Shown here: positions 1 to 8,639 of the stretch, one piece after another | How the letters are laid out: each line of letters begins with the position of its first letter | Position numbering within the stretch: position 1 is the stretch's first letter | NCBI RefSeq assembly: GCF_002443295.1 | Contig: NZ_BAOS01000028.1 | Coordinates: 310,001-374,000 of the forward strand | Source: Candidatus Scalindua japonica | GTDB taxonomy: Bacteria > Planctomycetota > Brocadiia > Brocadiales > Scalinduaceae | Length of the DNA: 64,000 nt | Direction: 5' to 3' | Notes under the pieces: model-generated | The model's database searches: none | What the model was told of the DNA's origin: nothing | What the model saw: only the letters and a program-made list of their open reading frames with translations | Translations under genes and position numbers: made by a program

Positions 1-1
1 T

Positions 2-379
2 GCTGCGGATGAGTACTGGATGGCAGTGGAAATTGACCCCAAGATGTCAGAGGCCCACTATAATCTTGGTTTGTCCTATTTCAGACAGGGTATGTTCGAT
101 AAGGCTATTAAGGAATACCAGACAACGTTAAATCTTCTTCCCGAGAGGCATAAGAAAAAGAGGGCCGGTGTCCATTACAAACTTGGAATGGCTTATGAAG
201 GTAATAAGGTGTTTGATGATGCGATGCGCGAATTAAGAAAAGCGATTAAACTAATGCCTAAAGACGCCAGAATCCACTATCAGCTAAGCGTAGTATACAA
301 AAAAGCCGGTTTATTCGAAAAGGCGGAGAAGGAAGAAAAAATATATGATAAGTTGAGGAAAGGTAAGACGCACCACTGA
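2..379 (+). CDS. TPR-repeat protein, 3' end only
   Basis: The reading frame is open to the left edge (Ala-Ala-Asp-Glu-Tyr-Trp precede the first Met at 20), so the true start lies outside the window. The visible ~125 residues hold about three tetratricopeptide repeats, recognisable from AHYNLGLSYFRQGMFDKAI, VHYKLGMAYEGNKVFDDAM and IHYQLSVVYKKAGLFEKA, each with the usual small and large residue spacing. The protein ends in a short Lys-rich tail. TPRs are protein-binding scaffolds; no enzymatic domain is visible, so the specific partner and role cannot be named. Confidence 0.85.
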   Translation, partial: AADEYWMAVEIDPKMSEAHYNLGLSYFRQGMFDKAIKEYQTTLNLLPERHKKKRAGVHYKLGMAYEGNKVFDDAMRELRKAIKLMPKDARIHYQLSVVYKKAGLFEKAEKEEKIYDKLRKGKTHH

Positions 380-720
380 TATCCAGGTAAAGACAATGTA
401 GTAGGTATTATTTGGTACGGTAGATTTAAAAATTTGGTGGAGCAATATATAAAACTTAAATAGCGAATACTCCAAATGACACGAAGGTAAAAAATTTAAA
501 AGTCGTACTATTTTTTGTTGCATTGTAACTGGCTTTTTATAGAATTCAAACAATATTAACTATTTCGACATATGTATCTTGAGTTTTAAATAATTCTGAA
601 AAAGGATTTTGTTTTTTTCAGATTCTCATAACGTTTTTGCTATTTCTTCCTTTTCTTGGCTGTGGCTAGTTGTTGTAAGGTAATAATTATATTACGATTT
701 GAATGGTAATTAATTGCTGA
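380..720. other. AT-rich intergenic stretch
   Basis: No convincing gene is seen here. An AT-rich inverted repeat, CTGAAAAA at 596-603 and TTTTTCAG at 614-621, could be a weak bidirectional terminator between the TPR gene and the acyltransferase gene. The open frame on the minus strand has unlikely amino-acid composition and no family match. Confidence 0.35.
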
Positions 721-810
721 CATTTTTGTTGGGTACAAACTATCATAATCTCGGTCTTAAAAAATGATTTTAAAGGGTTTTTTAAAAGAGTTAAATTTTC
801 TGTAGTCGGA

Positions 811-1425
811 TTGCTCGGTTCTAATCTGGCCAGGATCTTATTTAGTACGGTTACGATTGATGAAAAACCAAGAGGATATCCTGAACAACTTAAACGTGAG
901 GGCAAAAATGTAATATACGCTTTTTGGCACTCCTTTATGCTTATTCCTGGATATGTTGTCAGAGGTTTGGGGGTTAAGGTATTGATAAGCCGCCACACAG
1001 ATGGAGAATACATTGCACATATTTCCCAACAGTTGGGTTTTGAAATAGTAAGAGGTTCTACAACAAGGGGGGGGGTGGAGGCGCTGTTGAAAATGATTAA
1101 AGAAGTGAAGGATACATCATTCATTATTACTCCGGATGGCCCAAAAGGTCCGAGGTTTGTAGTTAAACCAGGAGTGATTTTTTTGGGGCAGAAAACAGGC
1201 TTGCCAATTGTCCCTGTTTCTCTGGGGTTATCAAGCTACTGGGAATTGCCGAGCTGGGACAAATTTCGAATTCCAAAACCGTTTTCAAAAGCTACGATCA
1301 TATATGGTAAACCAATACATATACCATTAAAGCTTAACAGGTCTGAGATTGAAGAATGCCGAGTACAATTAGAAAAAAAGTTGAATGAAATAACTGCTGA
1401 ATCAAGACAACTTGTCAAAAATTAA
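811..1425 (+). CDS. DUF374 family lysophospholipid acyltransferase-like protein
   Basis: Residues 25-130 carry the DUF374/LPLAT pattern: FWHSFMLIPG, SRHTDGEYIA, RGSTTRGGVEALLKM and TPDGPKGP. The family is related to PlsC and is thought to acylate membrane lipids or lipid A precursors at the inner membrane. The start is uncertain. TTG 811 is the first recognised start, but the frame is open back to 721 and codes a good N-terminal membrane helix (KGFFKRVKFSVVGLLGSN) that family members normally have. An ATG at 764 is in another frame and stops after 13 codons, so the real N-terminus either uses a rare start or is hidden by a small indel. A single gene is likely; neighbours give no further clue. 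Confidence 0.8.
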   Translation: MLGSNLARILFSTVTIDEKPRGYPEQLKREGKNVIYAFWHSFMLIPGYVVRGLGVKVLISRHTDGEYIAHISQQLGFEIVRGSTTRGGVEALLKMIKEVKDTSFIITPDGPKGPRFVVKPGVIFLGQKTGLPIVPVSLGLSSYWELPSWDKFRIPKPFSKATIIYGKPIHIPLKLNRSEIEECRVQLEKKLNEITAESRQLVKN

Positions 1426-1486
1426 ATTTCCATATAATACTATTCTTTGTAAAATTAGGGCATTGCCAGGAAATTAAAATTTTCAT

Positions 1487-2091
1487 TTAGACAATCACAA
1501 AGTCAACTTCTCTTTTCAACAGGTCAATTTTTGTGATCTTTACGTTAACAACATCTCCGAAGCTATAAACTTTACCTCTCCTTGTGCCTATCAGTGAGAG
1601 TTTTTTTTTGTCAAGTTCGTAAAAATCATCTGTGAGTGTACGGATATGTACAAGACCGTCCAGTTGGAACTCGTCTATTTGTACAAAGAGGCCGTATTCC
1701 TGGATGCCGGTAATAACACCCTCCATTACCTTATCAGCATGTTCTTCCATGTGCCTGAGCAGTTTTAGTTTTATTATTTCACGTTCGGCATCTTCGGCTC
1801 TTTTTTCAGTGGTTGAACAATGCTTTGCCCAACCGGTAATTTTTTCGTCCCATGCAGCTTTTACTCTCCCGGATTTCAGTTCTCCTTTAAAGAACAAGTC
1901 TAAAAGCCTGTGTAAGATCAGATCAGGATAACGGCGTATGGGGGATGTAAAGTGTGCATAGTGTTCCAGCCCGAGTGCAAAGTGAGATGACTGGGTGGTA
2001 GAGTACTCGGCTTTCCTCATTGATCTGAGCAGCATGAGGTTGATTATGTAGCTTTCAGGTTGGCCGGATATTTCATTCAGGAAGGCCTGTA
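1487..2091 (-). CDS. rnr: Ribonuclease R, C-terminal part (after frameshift)
   Basis: This piece carries the end of the RNB catalytic domain (HYAHFTSPIRRYPDLILHR, the RNB signature near the end of the domain) followed by a C-terminal S1 RNA-binding domain (GVITGIQEYGLFVQIDEFQLDGLVHI). It continues directly from the middle fragment if a single -1 shift occurs at the run of eight A residues (complement of 2093-2100). The first in-frame Met is at 2035, but the protein homology continues upstream of it (Leu-Gln-Ala-Phe-Leu-Asn-Glu), showing this is not an independent gene start. RNase R is a processive 3'-5' exoribonuclease that degrades structured RNA. Confidence 0.85.
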
Positions 2092-3230
2092 GTTTTTTTT
2101 GTTAAAAGGGTCTACTCTCTTGTTTTTAAAATTGAAAATAAATTCAGCAAAATCGTGCATCTCATCTTCTTCAGGCTCAGGGTGACTTCGGTTTACTGAT
2201 GGAAGATTTTTTTGATGCATAAACATTGCTGTAGCCTGATTTGCCGCAATCATAAACTCTTCAATTATTATGTGTGAAATATCCCGTGTAGTTTTTTCTA
2301 TCGTATCAATCTTACCGTCTTCGCCAACTTTTATGTTAATCTCCGGCAGGTTTAGTTCAAGTGCGCCCTCCTCCATACGGATTTTATAGAGTAGCTTTGC
2401 AAGTTTGCCTGCTTCAAGTAACAGGGTTGTTATAGGGTCTGTATCATCCTCGTCGCTTTCCATTAATATCTTAGTCGCAAGATTGTAGGTAAATCTTTTT
2501 TTTACATTTATAACGGTATGTTTGATCTCGGAGTTTACCAGTCTGCCATCTTCAGAATAGGTAAAAAATATACTTTTTGTCAGCCTCTCTTCACCCTCTT
2601 TCAGGCTGCAAATGCCATTTGATAATACCTCGGGAAGCATTGGTATGACTGTGCCGGGAAGATATACACTGGTGCCTCTCTTTCGCGCTTCCTTATCGAT
2701 CGAAGAATCCTCATTTACATAATAAGAGACATCTGCGATATGAACACCAAGAAGCCAATTCCCTTTTTTATCTTTCTTCAGGGAGATTGCGTCGTCAAAG
2801 TCCTTTGCGCCTTCAGGGTCTATTGTTATGATCAATTCATCACGGAGGTCTACTCTTGTGCCGATTTCGGCAGGGCTGATAGGCTCTTGAAAATCGCGTG
2901 CTTCAGCAATGGTGTTTTTGTTGAATTCAAAAGGCAGCTTAAACTGGTGTATGATGGACTTGATATCAACCGCCGGTTCGCCGTCTTTACCCAAAATCTC
3001 TACTATTGTGCCTTCTGCATTAAGGTGGCGAGTCGGCCATTGATCGATCCTGGCGATAACCTTGTCACCATGTTCAACGTCTTTTGTCTCTTCCATTGAG
3101 ACATAAATATCTCTGGGTAATTTTGAGTTATCCGGCGCTACATAATTGAAATGTCTGCTTTTCTTGAGTGTTCCGACAACCGTTTCGTTTTCACGGTGTA
3201 AAACACGTACTATCTTGCCGACATTTCTCT
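2077..3230 (-). CDS. rnr: Ribonuclease R, central part with RNB catalytic domain
   Basis: This fragment holds the second cold-shock domain and most of the RNB nuclease domain, including the metal-binding signature TIDPEGAKDFDDAISL and HIADVSYYV with its conserved acidic residues. Homology starts upstream of the first Met (3096), at the segment Asn-Val-Gly-Lys-Ile-Val-Arg-Val-Leu around 3223, where it joins the N-terminal piece by a -1 shift in an A-rich Lys/Glu stretch. It ends in a spurious tail (Tyr-Arg-Pro-Ser-stop) after the second A run. All three pieces together match the usual length of RNase R, roughly 700 residues. Confidence 0.88.
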
Positions 3231-3614
3231 CTTTTTTTCTTTGTCTTCTTCCTTTTTTTTCTTTTTTGTAGAAGGTAACCTGACAACAACTATGTCGCCG
3301 TGCATGGCGCTTCCCAAGCCTTCTGAATCTACATAAATATCATCAGAAATACCTTCCTTTGCGGGAACAACAAATCCATAACCTTTCTGATTACCATCCA
3401 GAATGCCTATTAACAAGTTTGCTTTTTTAGGGTTTGCGTATTGTTCCTTTTTAATCCGAACAATTTCCCCTTTTAGTTCAAGCTCTTTTAAGAGGTTACA
3501 AAATTGTTGATATTGCGAATCGTCTATTTTGAAGTGCCCGGCAAGTGCTGATGCGTCCATAGGGCTGTATTTTCTACTGTATATGAACTGTATAATTTTT
3601 TTTGCGTCAACCAT
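3210..3614 (-). CDS. rnr: Ribonuclease R, N-terminal part
   Basis: The N-terminal 134 residues comprise a winged-helix domain (residues ~1-65) and the first cold-shock/OB domain (GYGFVVPAKEG, DIYVDSEGLGSAMHGDIVVV), the standard RNase R N-terminus. The frame then enters a Lys/Glu stretch coded by A runs and stops at 3210. The -1 frame is open through the same stretch and continues into the central fragment. The start ATG at 3614 fits the expected N-terminus of the winged-helix domain. Whether the gene is really broken depends on the two homopolymer sites discussed in the findings. Confidence 0.85.
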   Translation of the reverse strand: MVDAKKIIQFIYSRKYSPMDASALAGHFKIDDSQYQQFCNLLKELELKGEIVRIKKEQYANPKKANLLIGILDGNQKGYGFVVPAKEGISDDIYVDSEGLGSAMHGDIVVVRLPSTKKKKKEEDKEKKREMSAR

Positions 3615-3851
3615 TATTAACTAATCCTTGATAAAAGAAAATTTCTGAATATAATCCATATTACAATTCAACTTACCGTAAAGGCGTTGAGGACGCAAAG
3701 AAAAAAGTGAATAAGAAATTATCTTTCGCAACAAAATTCCGAAGTTTTATAAAAACTTCCACCATTTCCTTTCTTAAAAAACAGTACTTTGCGAGCCTTG
3801 CACCTGGTGCGGTGAATTACTACTAATTCAGTGTTTATAGAAAGGGAGTAT

Positions 3852-4025
3852 ATGGAAGAAATTTTAGAAATAGCGTCAAAATTAGGCGCTGCCATTGTAA
3901 GCCATAATAGATATAAAACGTTTAAGGACGCCGAAGAACAGTTAAAAAACGACGATGAAGCAAAGGAAATTTCAGAAGAATTGGAAAAACAGAGTAAAAA
4001 GGTCTCTGCGCTTGACACCGATTAA
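3852..4025 (+). pseudogene. YlbF/YmcA-family protein, 5' fragment interrupted by IS66
   Basis: The start at ATG 3852 is preceded by a good ribosome site (AAGGGAG, 3842-3848). The ORF begins EEILEIASKLGAAIVSH and runs through FKDAEEQLKNDDEAKEI, the typical first helices of the small all-helical YlbF/Com_YlbF family (about 115-150 residues, RNA-decay and competence regulators in Firmicutes). After SKKVSAL it loses the family frame and stops at 4025. The missing second half is found about 1.6 kb downstream, fused behind a transposase fragment. The gene was therefore most likely split by an insertion sequence. Confidence 0.7.
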
Positions 4026-4043
4026 GTTCTGTTGAGGTTGAGG
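3978..4043 (+). repeat. Left copy of imperfect direct repeat flanking IS66 relic
   Basis: This 66-bp segment of the YlbF-like gene is repeated at 5652-5718 with about eight substitutions and one missing base, by hand alignment. Both copies end with CTGTTGAGGTTGAGG; the right copy then continues as YlbF coding sequence while the left copy runs into GTAATAATTGCG, which looks like an IS66-type GTAA end. Confidence 0.7.
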
Positions 4044-4097
4044 TAATAATTGCGCTACAACCTATCGAAGGAAACGAAATATGGTATGATTTAAGTC

Positions 4098-4853
4098 ATG
4101 GAAGCGGTGGTTGAATTAACAAATTTGAATATTGGAAATGTGCTTGCGCATAACGATGAGCTGCGTTGACATCTCAAATCTGTAGAACAGCAGATCATGC
4201 TACTCGAAGAAAAGATTTTCTACCTCCTTTATCTTCCTTTCACTTGTTGGTCTGAGCGTTTTGATAAGCGCCAGCAATTGCTGTTCGGTAACGAGGATGC
4301 TGCTTGTGAGGTTGAACCTGCAACCGAAACTAAGGTACCTGAGCACACCAGAAAGACTGGTGGTCGACGTGTCCCTCCCCAGCATCTTCCGCGTGTTCGC
4401 GTGGAGCATGATCTGCTGGAAGAAGAGAAACAGTGTTCCTGTGGTTCTTGCCTGAATCGAATAGGAGAAGAGGTTTCATTTCAGTACGACGTGATTCCCG
4501 CCAGGTTTCAAGTAATAGAGAACATTAAGTTCAAGTACAGTTGCTCTAACTCCAAGTGCAAGCAACCGCCAATAACTGCACAACAAAGTCCACCGGCTCC
4601 TTTGCCTCGAACCCAAGCATCACCAGGTGTTCTTGCCTGGGTTGGTTCGAGCAAATTTGCTGATGGTCTTCCGCTAAACCGTATAGCTTCTATTGCTGGA
4701 AAACGTTTTGGCGTACCGTTCACCAGTACCACATTGGCAGACTGGATGATCAAAGGTGCAGAGCAAATTATTTCTCCTCTGGTAGCTACCATGGAAAATG
4801 CGCTTGATGGACATGACTATCTTCACATTGATGAAACCACCCTTCAGTTCTGA
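4098..4853 (+). pseudogene. IS66 transposase, N-terminal part, broken
   Basis: Translation from ATG 4098 (MEAVVELTNLNIG) meets a TGA at 4167-4169, then continues in the same frame as a leucine-zipper-like segment (HLKSVEQQIMLLEEKI), SERFDKRQQLLFG, the zinc-finger-like CSCGSCL and CSNSKCKQP region, the IS66 core KFADGLPLNRI, and the first catalytic Asp in HIDETTLQ. It stops at 4851-4853. The shifted frame across 4846-4880 reads Val-Leu-Ser-Glu-Glu, as expected after DETTLQ, so a frameshift rather than a natural end is responsible. Confidence 0.85.
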
Positions 4854-5154
4854 GCGAAGAAGACGAACTGCTAAACAGAAGTCCTATATCTGGTGTCGTG
4901 TTACTGGCGGTAACGATACCCCGATTGTACTTATGCACTACAGTCCCAGCCGTGCAGGAGCTGTAGCCAGCAAACTGTGGGAAGGGTTCAGTGGTTTTTT
5001 GCAAACCGATGGTTACGCTGGTTATGGGGCATCAGCCTCGCGTCCTAATGTATCCAGTTGGGATGCTGGGCACATGTTCGTCGTAAGTTTGATGTTGCAA
5101 GAAAAGCCAGTTCGCCAGGCGCTGCCAATATTGCCCGGCAAGGCATGGAGTTGA
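4798..5154 (+). pseudogene. IS66 transposase, central part, broken
   Basis: From about 4862 on this frame matches the IS66 core: RTAKQKSYIWCRVTGGN, MHYSPSRAGAVA and the second catalytic Asp in LQTDGYAGYGA. The first ~20 residues of the open frame (before 4860) are out-of-frame overlap with the previous fragment, and the last ~35 (after about 5045) overlap the next fragment out of frame, so the fragment is bounded by frameshifts on both sides. Confidence 0.8.
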
Positions 5155-5873
5155 TCAGAGAACTCTACTACCTTGACAATCAAGAAAAAGAGAAACCACC
5201 GGATCAACGAAAGAGATATAGACAAGAGGTAGTTAAGTCTTGCTTGGATAAGATCCGTTCCTGGATTAATAGAAATCAGGTGCAGGCGTTTAGCTATGGA
5301 GGTTTGCTGTCGAATGCATTTACCTACATTAACAACCAATGGTCAAAACTAACAGTTTTCGTGGAAGACGGACGCCTGCAACTGGACAACAACAATGCGG
5401 AACGTCATATCCGGCCTATTGCGACGGGTAGAAAGGTGTGGTTGTTTGCACAAAGCGAGGCCGGTGCAAGGGCAACTGCAACTTGGTATTCGCTGGTTGA
5501 AACTGCAAGGGCTAATGGATTAGAGCCTTACTGGTATCTTCGAAAGGTTTTCGAAGAGATGCCAATGTATTTACGAGATCGAAAACCAGTAAATGATGAG
5601 GACCCCGGGAAACAGGATTACAAGGAAGAGGAGCCAATCGAAAGATCTGATGAATTGGAAAAACACAGTAAAAAGGTCTATGCGCTTGAGAAGGAGTTAA
5701 AGCCTGTTGAGGTTGAGGATAAAAAGAGGCTCCAGCAATTAAAGGAAAAAGCAGCATCTAATCAATCCATACAAAATTTTTTAAAAGTTCAAGTTGATTA
5801 CGTTGAATTAATGACAAAGGTCAATAAGTGTATAGAAGCGGAACTGACATCTAAAAAAAGTCAGAATGAATAA
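5058..5873 (+). pseudogene. IS66 transposase C-terminal part fused to YlbF-family C-terminal part
   Basis: Residues 1 to ~175 are the IS66 C-terminal region: GCWAHVRRKF, DNNNAERHIRP with the third catalytic residue (Glu), GRKVWLFAQSEAGARA and the usual YLRKVFEEMP near the end. From roughly residue 185 the frame runs into a YlbF-like sequence (DELEKHSKKVYALEKEL, then NFLKVQVDYVELM) and stops at 5873. This tail is the missing second half of the gene begun at 3852. The fusion is in frame but is probably an accident of insertion, since the transposase part lacks its own normal end. Confidence 0.75.
5652..5718 (+). repeat. Right copy of imperfect direct repeat flanking IS66 relic
   Basis: This is the partner of 3978-4043. 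Unlike the left copy it keeps the YlbF reading frame (KVYALEKELKPVEVE). Looser similarity at the protein level can be followed a further ~20 codons upstream in both copies. The length (67 bp or more) is far beyond the 8-bp target duplication known for IS66. Confidence 0.7.
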
Positions 5874-5875
5874 TA

Positions 5876-6835
5876 TTAAATATAATTATGAGATTTTTTA
5901 AATAATTTTCTTTCCAGCATCCTGTTGTAATTAGTCCAATTATCATTGGGATCCTTATCATTTAAAATTGCCTTGTTAAAAGCGTGTATTTTTGCGTCTA
6001 TATTGTCCAGGTAATGGAGTGCAAGGGCCTCTAATGTCATCGGAAGTTTTGGCGAGCCCCATTCGTATTCTCCGTGGTGACTCAAGATCAAATGCCTTAA
6101 TAGATCTAACAAAGTTTTGGGAAAACCGTCTATCTGCTTCGCTCTCTCTTCGACCATGAGTACGCCTGATATCAGGTGTCCTATGAGTTGGCCTTCGTCT
6201 GAATAATGAAAGTTTCTTTCATAACAGAGTTCACTGATCTTGCCTATGTCGTGAAGTATTATCCCGCAGATTAACAAATCTCTGTTTAAACCGGGATATA
6301 GTGGAGCGATAATATCTCCCAACTTTGCAACCGATAAAGTATGCTCTAGTAAACCACCAAGGAAAGCGTGGTGGTATTGTACTGCTGCCGGCGCTGAGCA
6401 GAAACGCTTGCAAAAGTCCTTGTCGCTAAAGAAAAGAGCGAGAAGGTCTTTTAAATGAGGCTGTTTGATTGAGCTGACAATTTGTTTTAACTCAGAAAAC
6501 ATTTTGTTTACATCCTGTTCTGTACTTGGTAGATAATCTTCAAGTTGTATATCTTCCTGGCTGGTCTTTAAAATCTGTTTTATGATTAACTGAATTTTAT
6601 TCTGGTAGATCTCTGTTCTGCCCTTAATTCTTAAGAATGTGTCATCACCAAGAGATTCAAAAAATGGTGTGCTTGCGTCCCACATCCTCGCATCAATCGT
6701 TCCTGTACGATCAGATAACTGGGCCTGGATATATAAGCTACCGTTCTTTGTGGTCCTTAAATCTTTGTTCTGAACTAAAAAGATATCGTCAATTGTAGTC
6801 CCGCCATTAAGTTGTGAAATAAACTTTCTTATCAT
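5876..6835 (-). CDS. YhaM-like 3'-5' exoribonuclease (OB fold plus HD domain)
   Basis: The protein has an N-terminal OB-fold nucleic-acid-binding domain (VQNKDLRTTKNGSLYIQAQL, RTGTIDARMWD; first ~95 residues) and an HD metal-dependent phosphohydrolase domain (LLEHTLSVAKL and HDIGK, plus later His residues in LILSHHGEYEWG). This combination is that of YhaM, a 3'-5' exonuclease acting on RNA and single-stranded DNA. The start is placed at ATG 6835, with GGAG six bases upstream and the typical MIRKFISQL N-terminus; the longer frame to 6934 adds 33 residues without homology or ribosome site. The length, 319 residues, agrees with the family. It lies immediately downstream of the YlbF relic in convergent orientation. 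Confidence 0.85.
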   Translation of the reverse strand: MIRKFISQLNGGTTIDDIFLVQNKDLRTTKNGSLYIQAQLSDRTGTIDARMWDASTPFFESLGDDTFLRIKGRTEIYQNKIQLIIKQILKTSQEDIQLEDYLPSTEQDVNKMFSELKQIVSSIKQPHLKDLLALFFSDKDFCKRFCSAPAAVQYHHAFLGGLLEHTLSVAKLGDIIAPLYPGLNRDLLICGIILHDIGKISELCYERNFHYSDEGQLIGHLISGVLMVEERAKQIDGFPKTLLDLLRHLILSHHGEYEWGSPKLPMTLEALALHYLDNIDAKIHAFNKAILNDKDPNDNWTNYNRMLERKLFKKSHNYI

Positions 6836-7048
6836 TCTGTACTCCAGTATGTATTGTTGTGATGAGGGTAACCGCTCTTGTTGTGTATAGTCTGCCTTAA
6901 GCATTGTTAGTAAAAAGTGTAGAACAGTTTTCATGTAATATTACACTTTTTGTGATTTTACGTGCCTTTTTCTTAAAGTCAAGACAATATGCATTTTGGT
7001 AAAATTATCATTGTATTTTACTTTGCAAAATGGGATATTTTGTGTGTG

Positions 7049-7450
7049 ATGGTTGAAGAGTCGATACAAAAAGGGGGGATTTATAAATTGGTTATTGAGC
7101 TTTCTAAGAATAAGGAAATCAAGATTGGCAAGCTTGGTACATTTGTTTTTCCTAAAGGTTATTATGTTTATACGGGGAGTGCTCAAAATGGTCTTGAGAA
7201 AAGGATAAACAGGCACCTTTCTAGTGATAAGAAATTTCATTGGCACATTGATTATCTTTTGGCTTATGCGAAGGTTATAAATGTGCTCACATATGTTGGT
7301 AAAAAGGATGAGTGTAGAATAAATAGTATGACAGGGCAAAAAAAAAGTGCGACCCGGATTGTGAAGAAGTTTGGATCTTCAGACTGTGATTGTGTAACAC
7401 ATCTCTATTACTTTAAAAATATTCCAACAGATTTTACTGATTCATGTTGA
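7049..7450 (+). CDS. DUF123 GIY-YIG-fold nuclease-like protein (Uri family)
   Basis: The sequence has the pattern of the DUF123/COG1833 family: [48 protein letters not shown] and [14 protein letters not shown]. The family is a divergent GIY-YIG fold often found fused to or beside endonuclease III in archaea and bacteria; its substrate is unproven. The start at ATG 7049 puts GGIYK near the N-terminus as in relatives. An earlier in-frame ATG (6989) would add 20 hydrophobic residues without homology. The protein is predicted to be cytoplasmic, about 133 residues. Confidence 0.75.
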   Translation: MVEESIQKGGIYKLVIELSKNKEIKIGKLGTFVFPKGYYVYTGSAQNGLEKRINRHLSSDKKFHWHIDYLLAYAKVINVLTYVGKKDECRINSMTGQKKSATRIVKKFGSSDCDCVTHLYYFKNIPTDFTDSC

Positions 7451-7614
7451 ATAAATATCATTAGTTGAAAATAAAGTATATAGTCAAGGAAATAAATCAG
7501 GTTGATAGTATCGATGGATTATTACAAAAACCTTGAATGTAATAGGTGTTTTTGATACCATTTTCCATAATTATGTCAAATAAACAGATAAGCGTAGTCT
7601 TCAAATGGGGTTAA

Positions 7615-8352
7615 ATGAAGATAATTATTAAGGTGTTTTATACCATATATGCGTGGATTATAAATGTTACATTATGGTCTGCCGGTTATTCTGTTTCATT
7701 AATTTCTACACTAGGCATTAAAGAAAAAGAGGCTAAATATAACTCTATAGAACGCATATTTACGCAGATTTCATTCAGGCTTTTAGGAATAAATTTTGAT
7801 GTTAAAGGTGTTGAAAATATTCCGGATGATGAGCCTGTAATATTTGTTTCGAATCATCAGAGCTTTATGGACATTAAGCTGTCAATAGCCGCTATTCCCA
7901 GAAATTTCAGCTTTATTTCTAAGGACATTCTTTTCAAAATACCGATACTTGGAAAATACATGAAAACTTCAGGCCATATTGGTATTCGTAGAGACGAAGA
8001 GAGAAATGCTTACGGGACCTTGAATGAAGTCATAAAAAAACTTGATGGTGGTAAGTCAATAATTTTTTTTCCCGAGGGTACAAGAAGTGAAAATGGAGAG
8101 CTTGGAAAGTTTAAGAGAGGTATTTCGTTGATTATCCTGAAGTCGGGCAGGAGGGTAATACCAACGGCTATTATAGGGAGTCGAGGGTATTTGCCGAAAA
8201 GCAGTATTCTCAGTAATCCTGAACACCGGGATATTGGGTTTAGATTTGGTAAACCGCTTAAGTTCCCGAAGGTAGAGAAAGAAGACAGGGCGCTTTCGAA
8301 GGATGTAGTGGCAAAAGTAAGATCCGAAGTTTCAAAACTTCTTTATAATTAA
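7615..8352 (+). CDS. plsC: 1-acyl-sn-glycerol-3-phosphate acyltransferase (PlsC)
   Basis: The protein transfers a second acyl chain to lysophosphatidic acid to form phosphatidic acid at the inner membrane. The catalytic H-X4-D motif is present as NHQSFMD at about residues 80-86, followed by KDILFKIPILGKYMKTSG and the substrate-binding FPEGTRS motif near residue 144. An N-terminal hydrophobic segment (YAWIINVTLWSAGYSVSLI) anchors it. The length of 245 residues is typical. A small zinc-ribbon membrane gene follows 11 bases downstream, suggesting co-transcription. Confidence 0.93.
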   Translation: MKIIIKVFYTIYAWIINVTLWSAGYSVSLISTLGIKEKEAKYNSIERIFTQISFRLLGINFDVKGVENIPDDEPVIFVSNHQSFMDIKLSIAAIPRNFSFISKDILFKIPILGKYMKTSGHIGIRRDEERNAYGTLNEVIKKLDGGKSIIFFPEGTRSENGELGKFKRGISLIILKSGRRVIPTAIIGSRGYLPKSSILSNPEHRDIGFRFGKPLKFPKVEKEDRALSKDVVAKVRSEVSKLLYN

Positions 8353-8363
8353 ATTGAAATAAA

Positions 8364-8639
8364 ATGAGTCCTCAACAAATAGCACTATTTATTGCGGCGG
8401 CAGTATCTATATGGGTGTATATGGATGCAAAGAAAAACAACTATAGTACGCAAATGTCTATAGGATGGATGTTGGGTGTTTTTATGCTTATGATAGTGTT
8501 CTTGCCTTTTTACTTGATTGTAAGAGCAAAACGTGCAAGACGTCCTGTAGTGTCAACATCCTGTGTATATTGCAGTAAGGACTATTTCGGCAATCCAAAC
8601 TATTGTCCGCACTGTGGGCACCTGGTTCGCAAGGTATAG
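8364..8639 (+). CDS. Small membrane protein with C-terminal zinc ribbon
   Basis: The 91-residue protein has two predicted transmembrane helices (IALFIAAAVSIWVYM and the segment around GWMLGVFMLMIVFLPFYLIV) joined by a short charged loop, then a basic linker and a zinc ribbon of form C-X2-C ... C-X2-C (SCVYCSKDY, NYCPHCGHLV). The ribbon should face the cytoplasm. No specific family function is recognised. The gene follows plsC closely and probably shares its transcript. Confidence 0.75.
   Translation: MSPQQIALFIAAAVSIWVYMDAKKNNYSTQMSIGWMLGVFMLMIVFLPFYLIVRAKRARRPVVSTSCVYCSKDYFGNPNYCPHCGHLVRKV

Larger units (their letters stand above)
4043..5640 (+). mobile_element. Decayed IS66-family element
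   Basis: The element contains a broken IS66 transposase (TnpC type) and sits inside a YlbF-like gene. The left end is placed at GTAA (4043-4046) because IS66 elements characteristically begin with GTAA and because homology between the two YlbF copies stops exactly there. The right end is not resolved and lies somewhere between about 5575 and 5650. The accessory genes tnpA and tnpB usual in IS66 elements are absent. At least one in-frame stop and several frameshifts show it is inactive. Confidence 0.75.

Noticed and set aside
5058-5873. Treating the fused frame as an intact transposase gene
   Set aside because: It lacks the first two catalytic Asp residues, which lie upstream in other frames, and its last third is YlbF-like.
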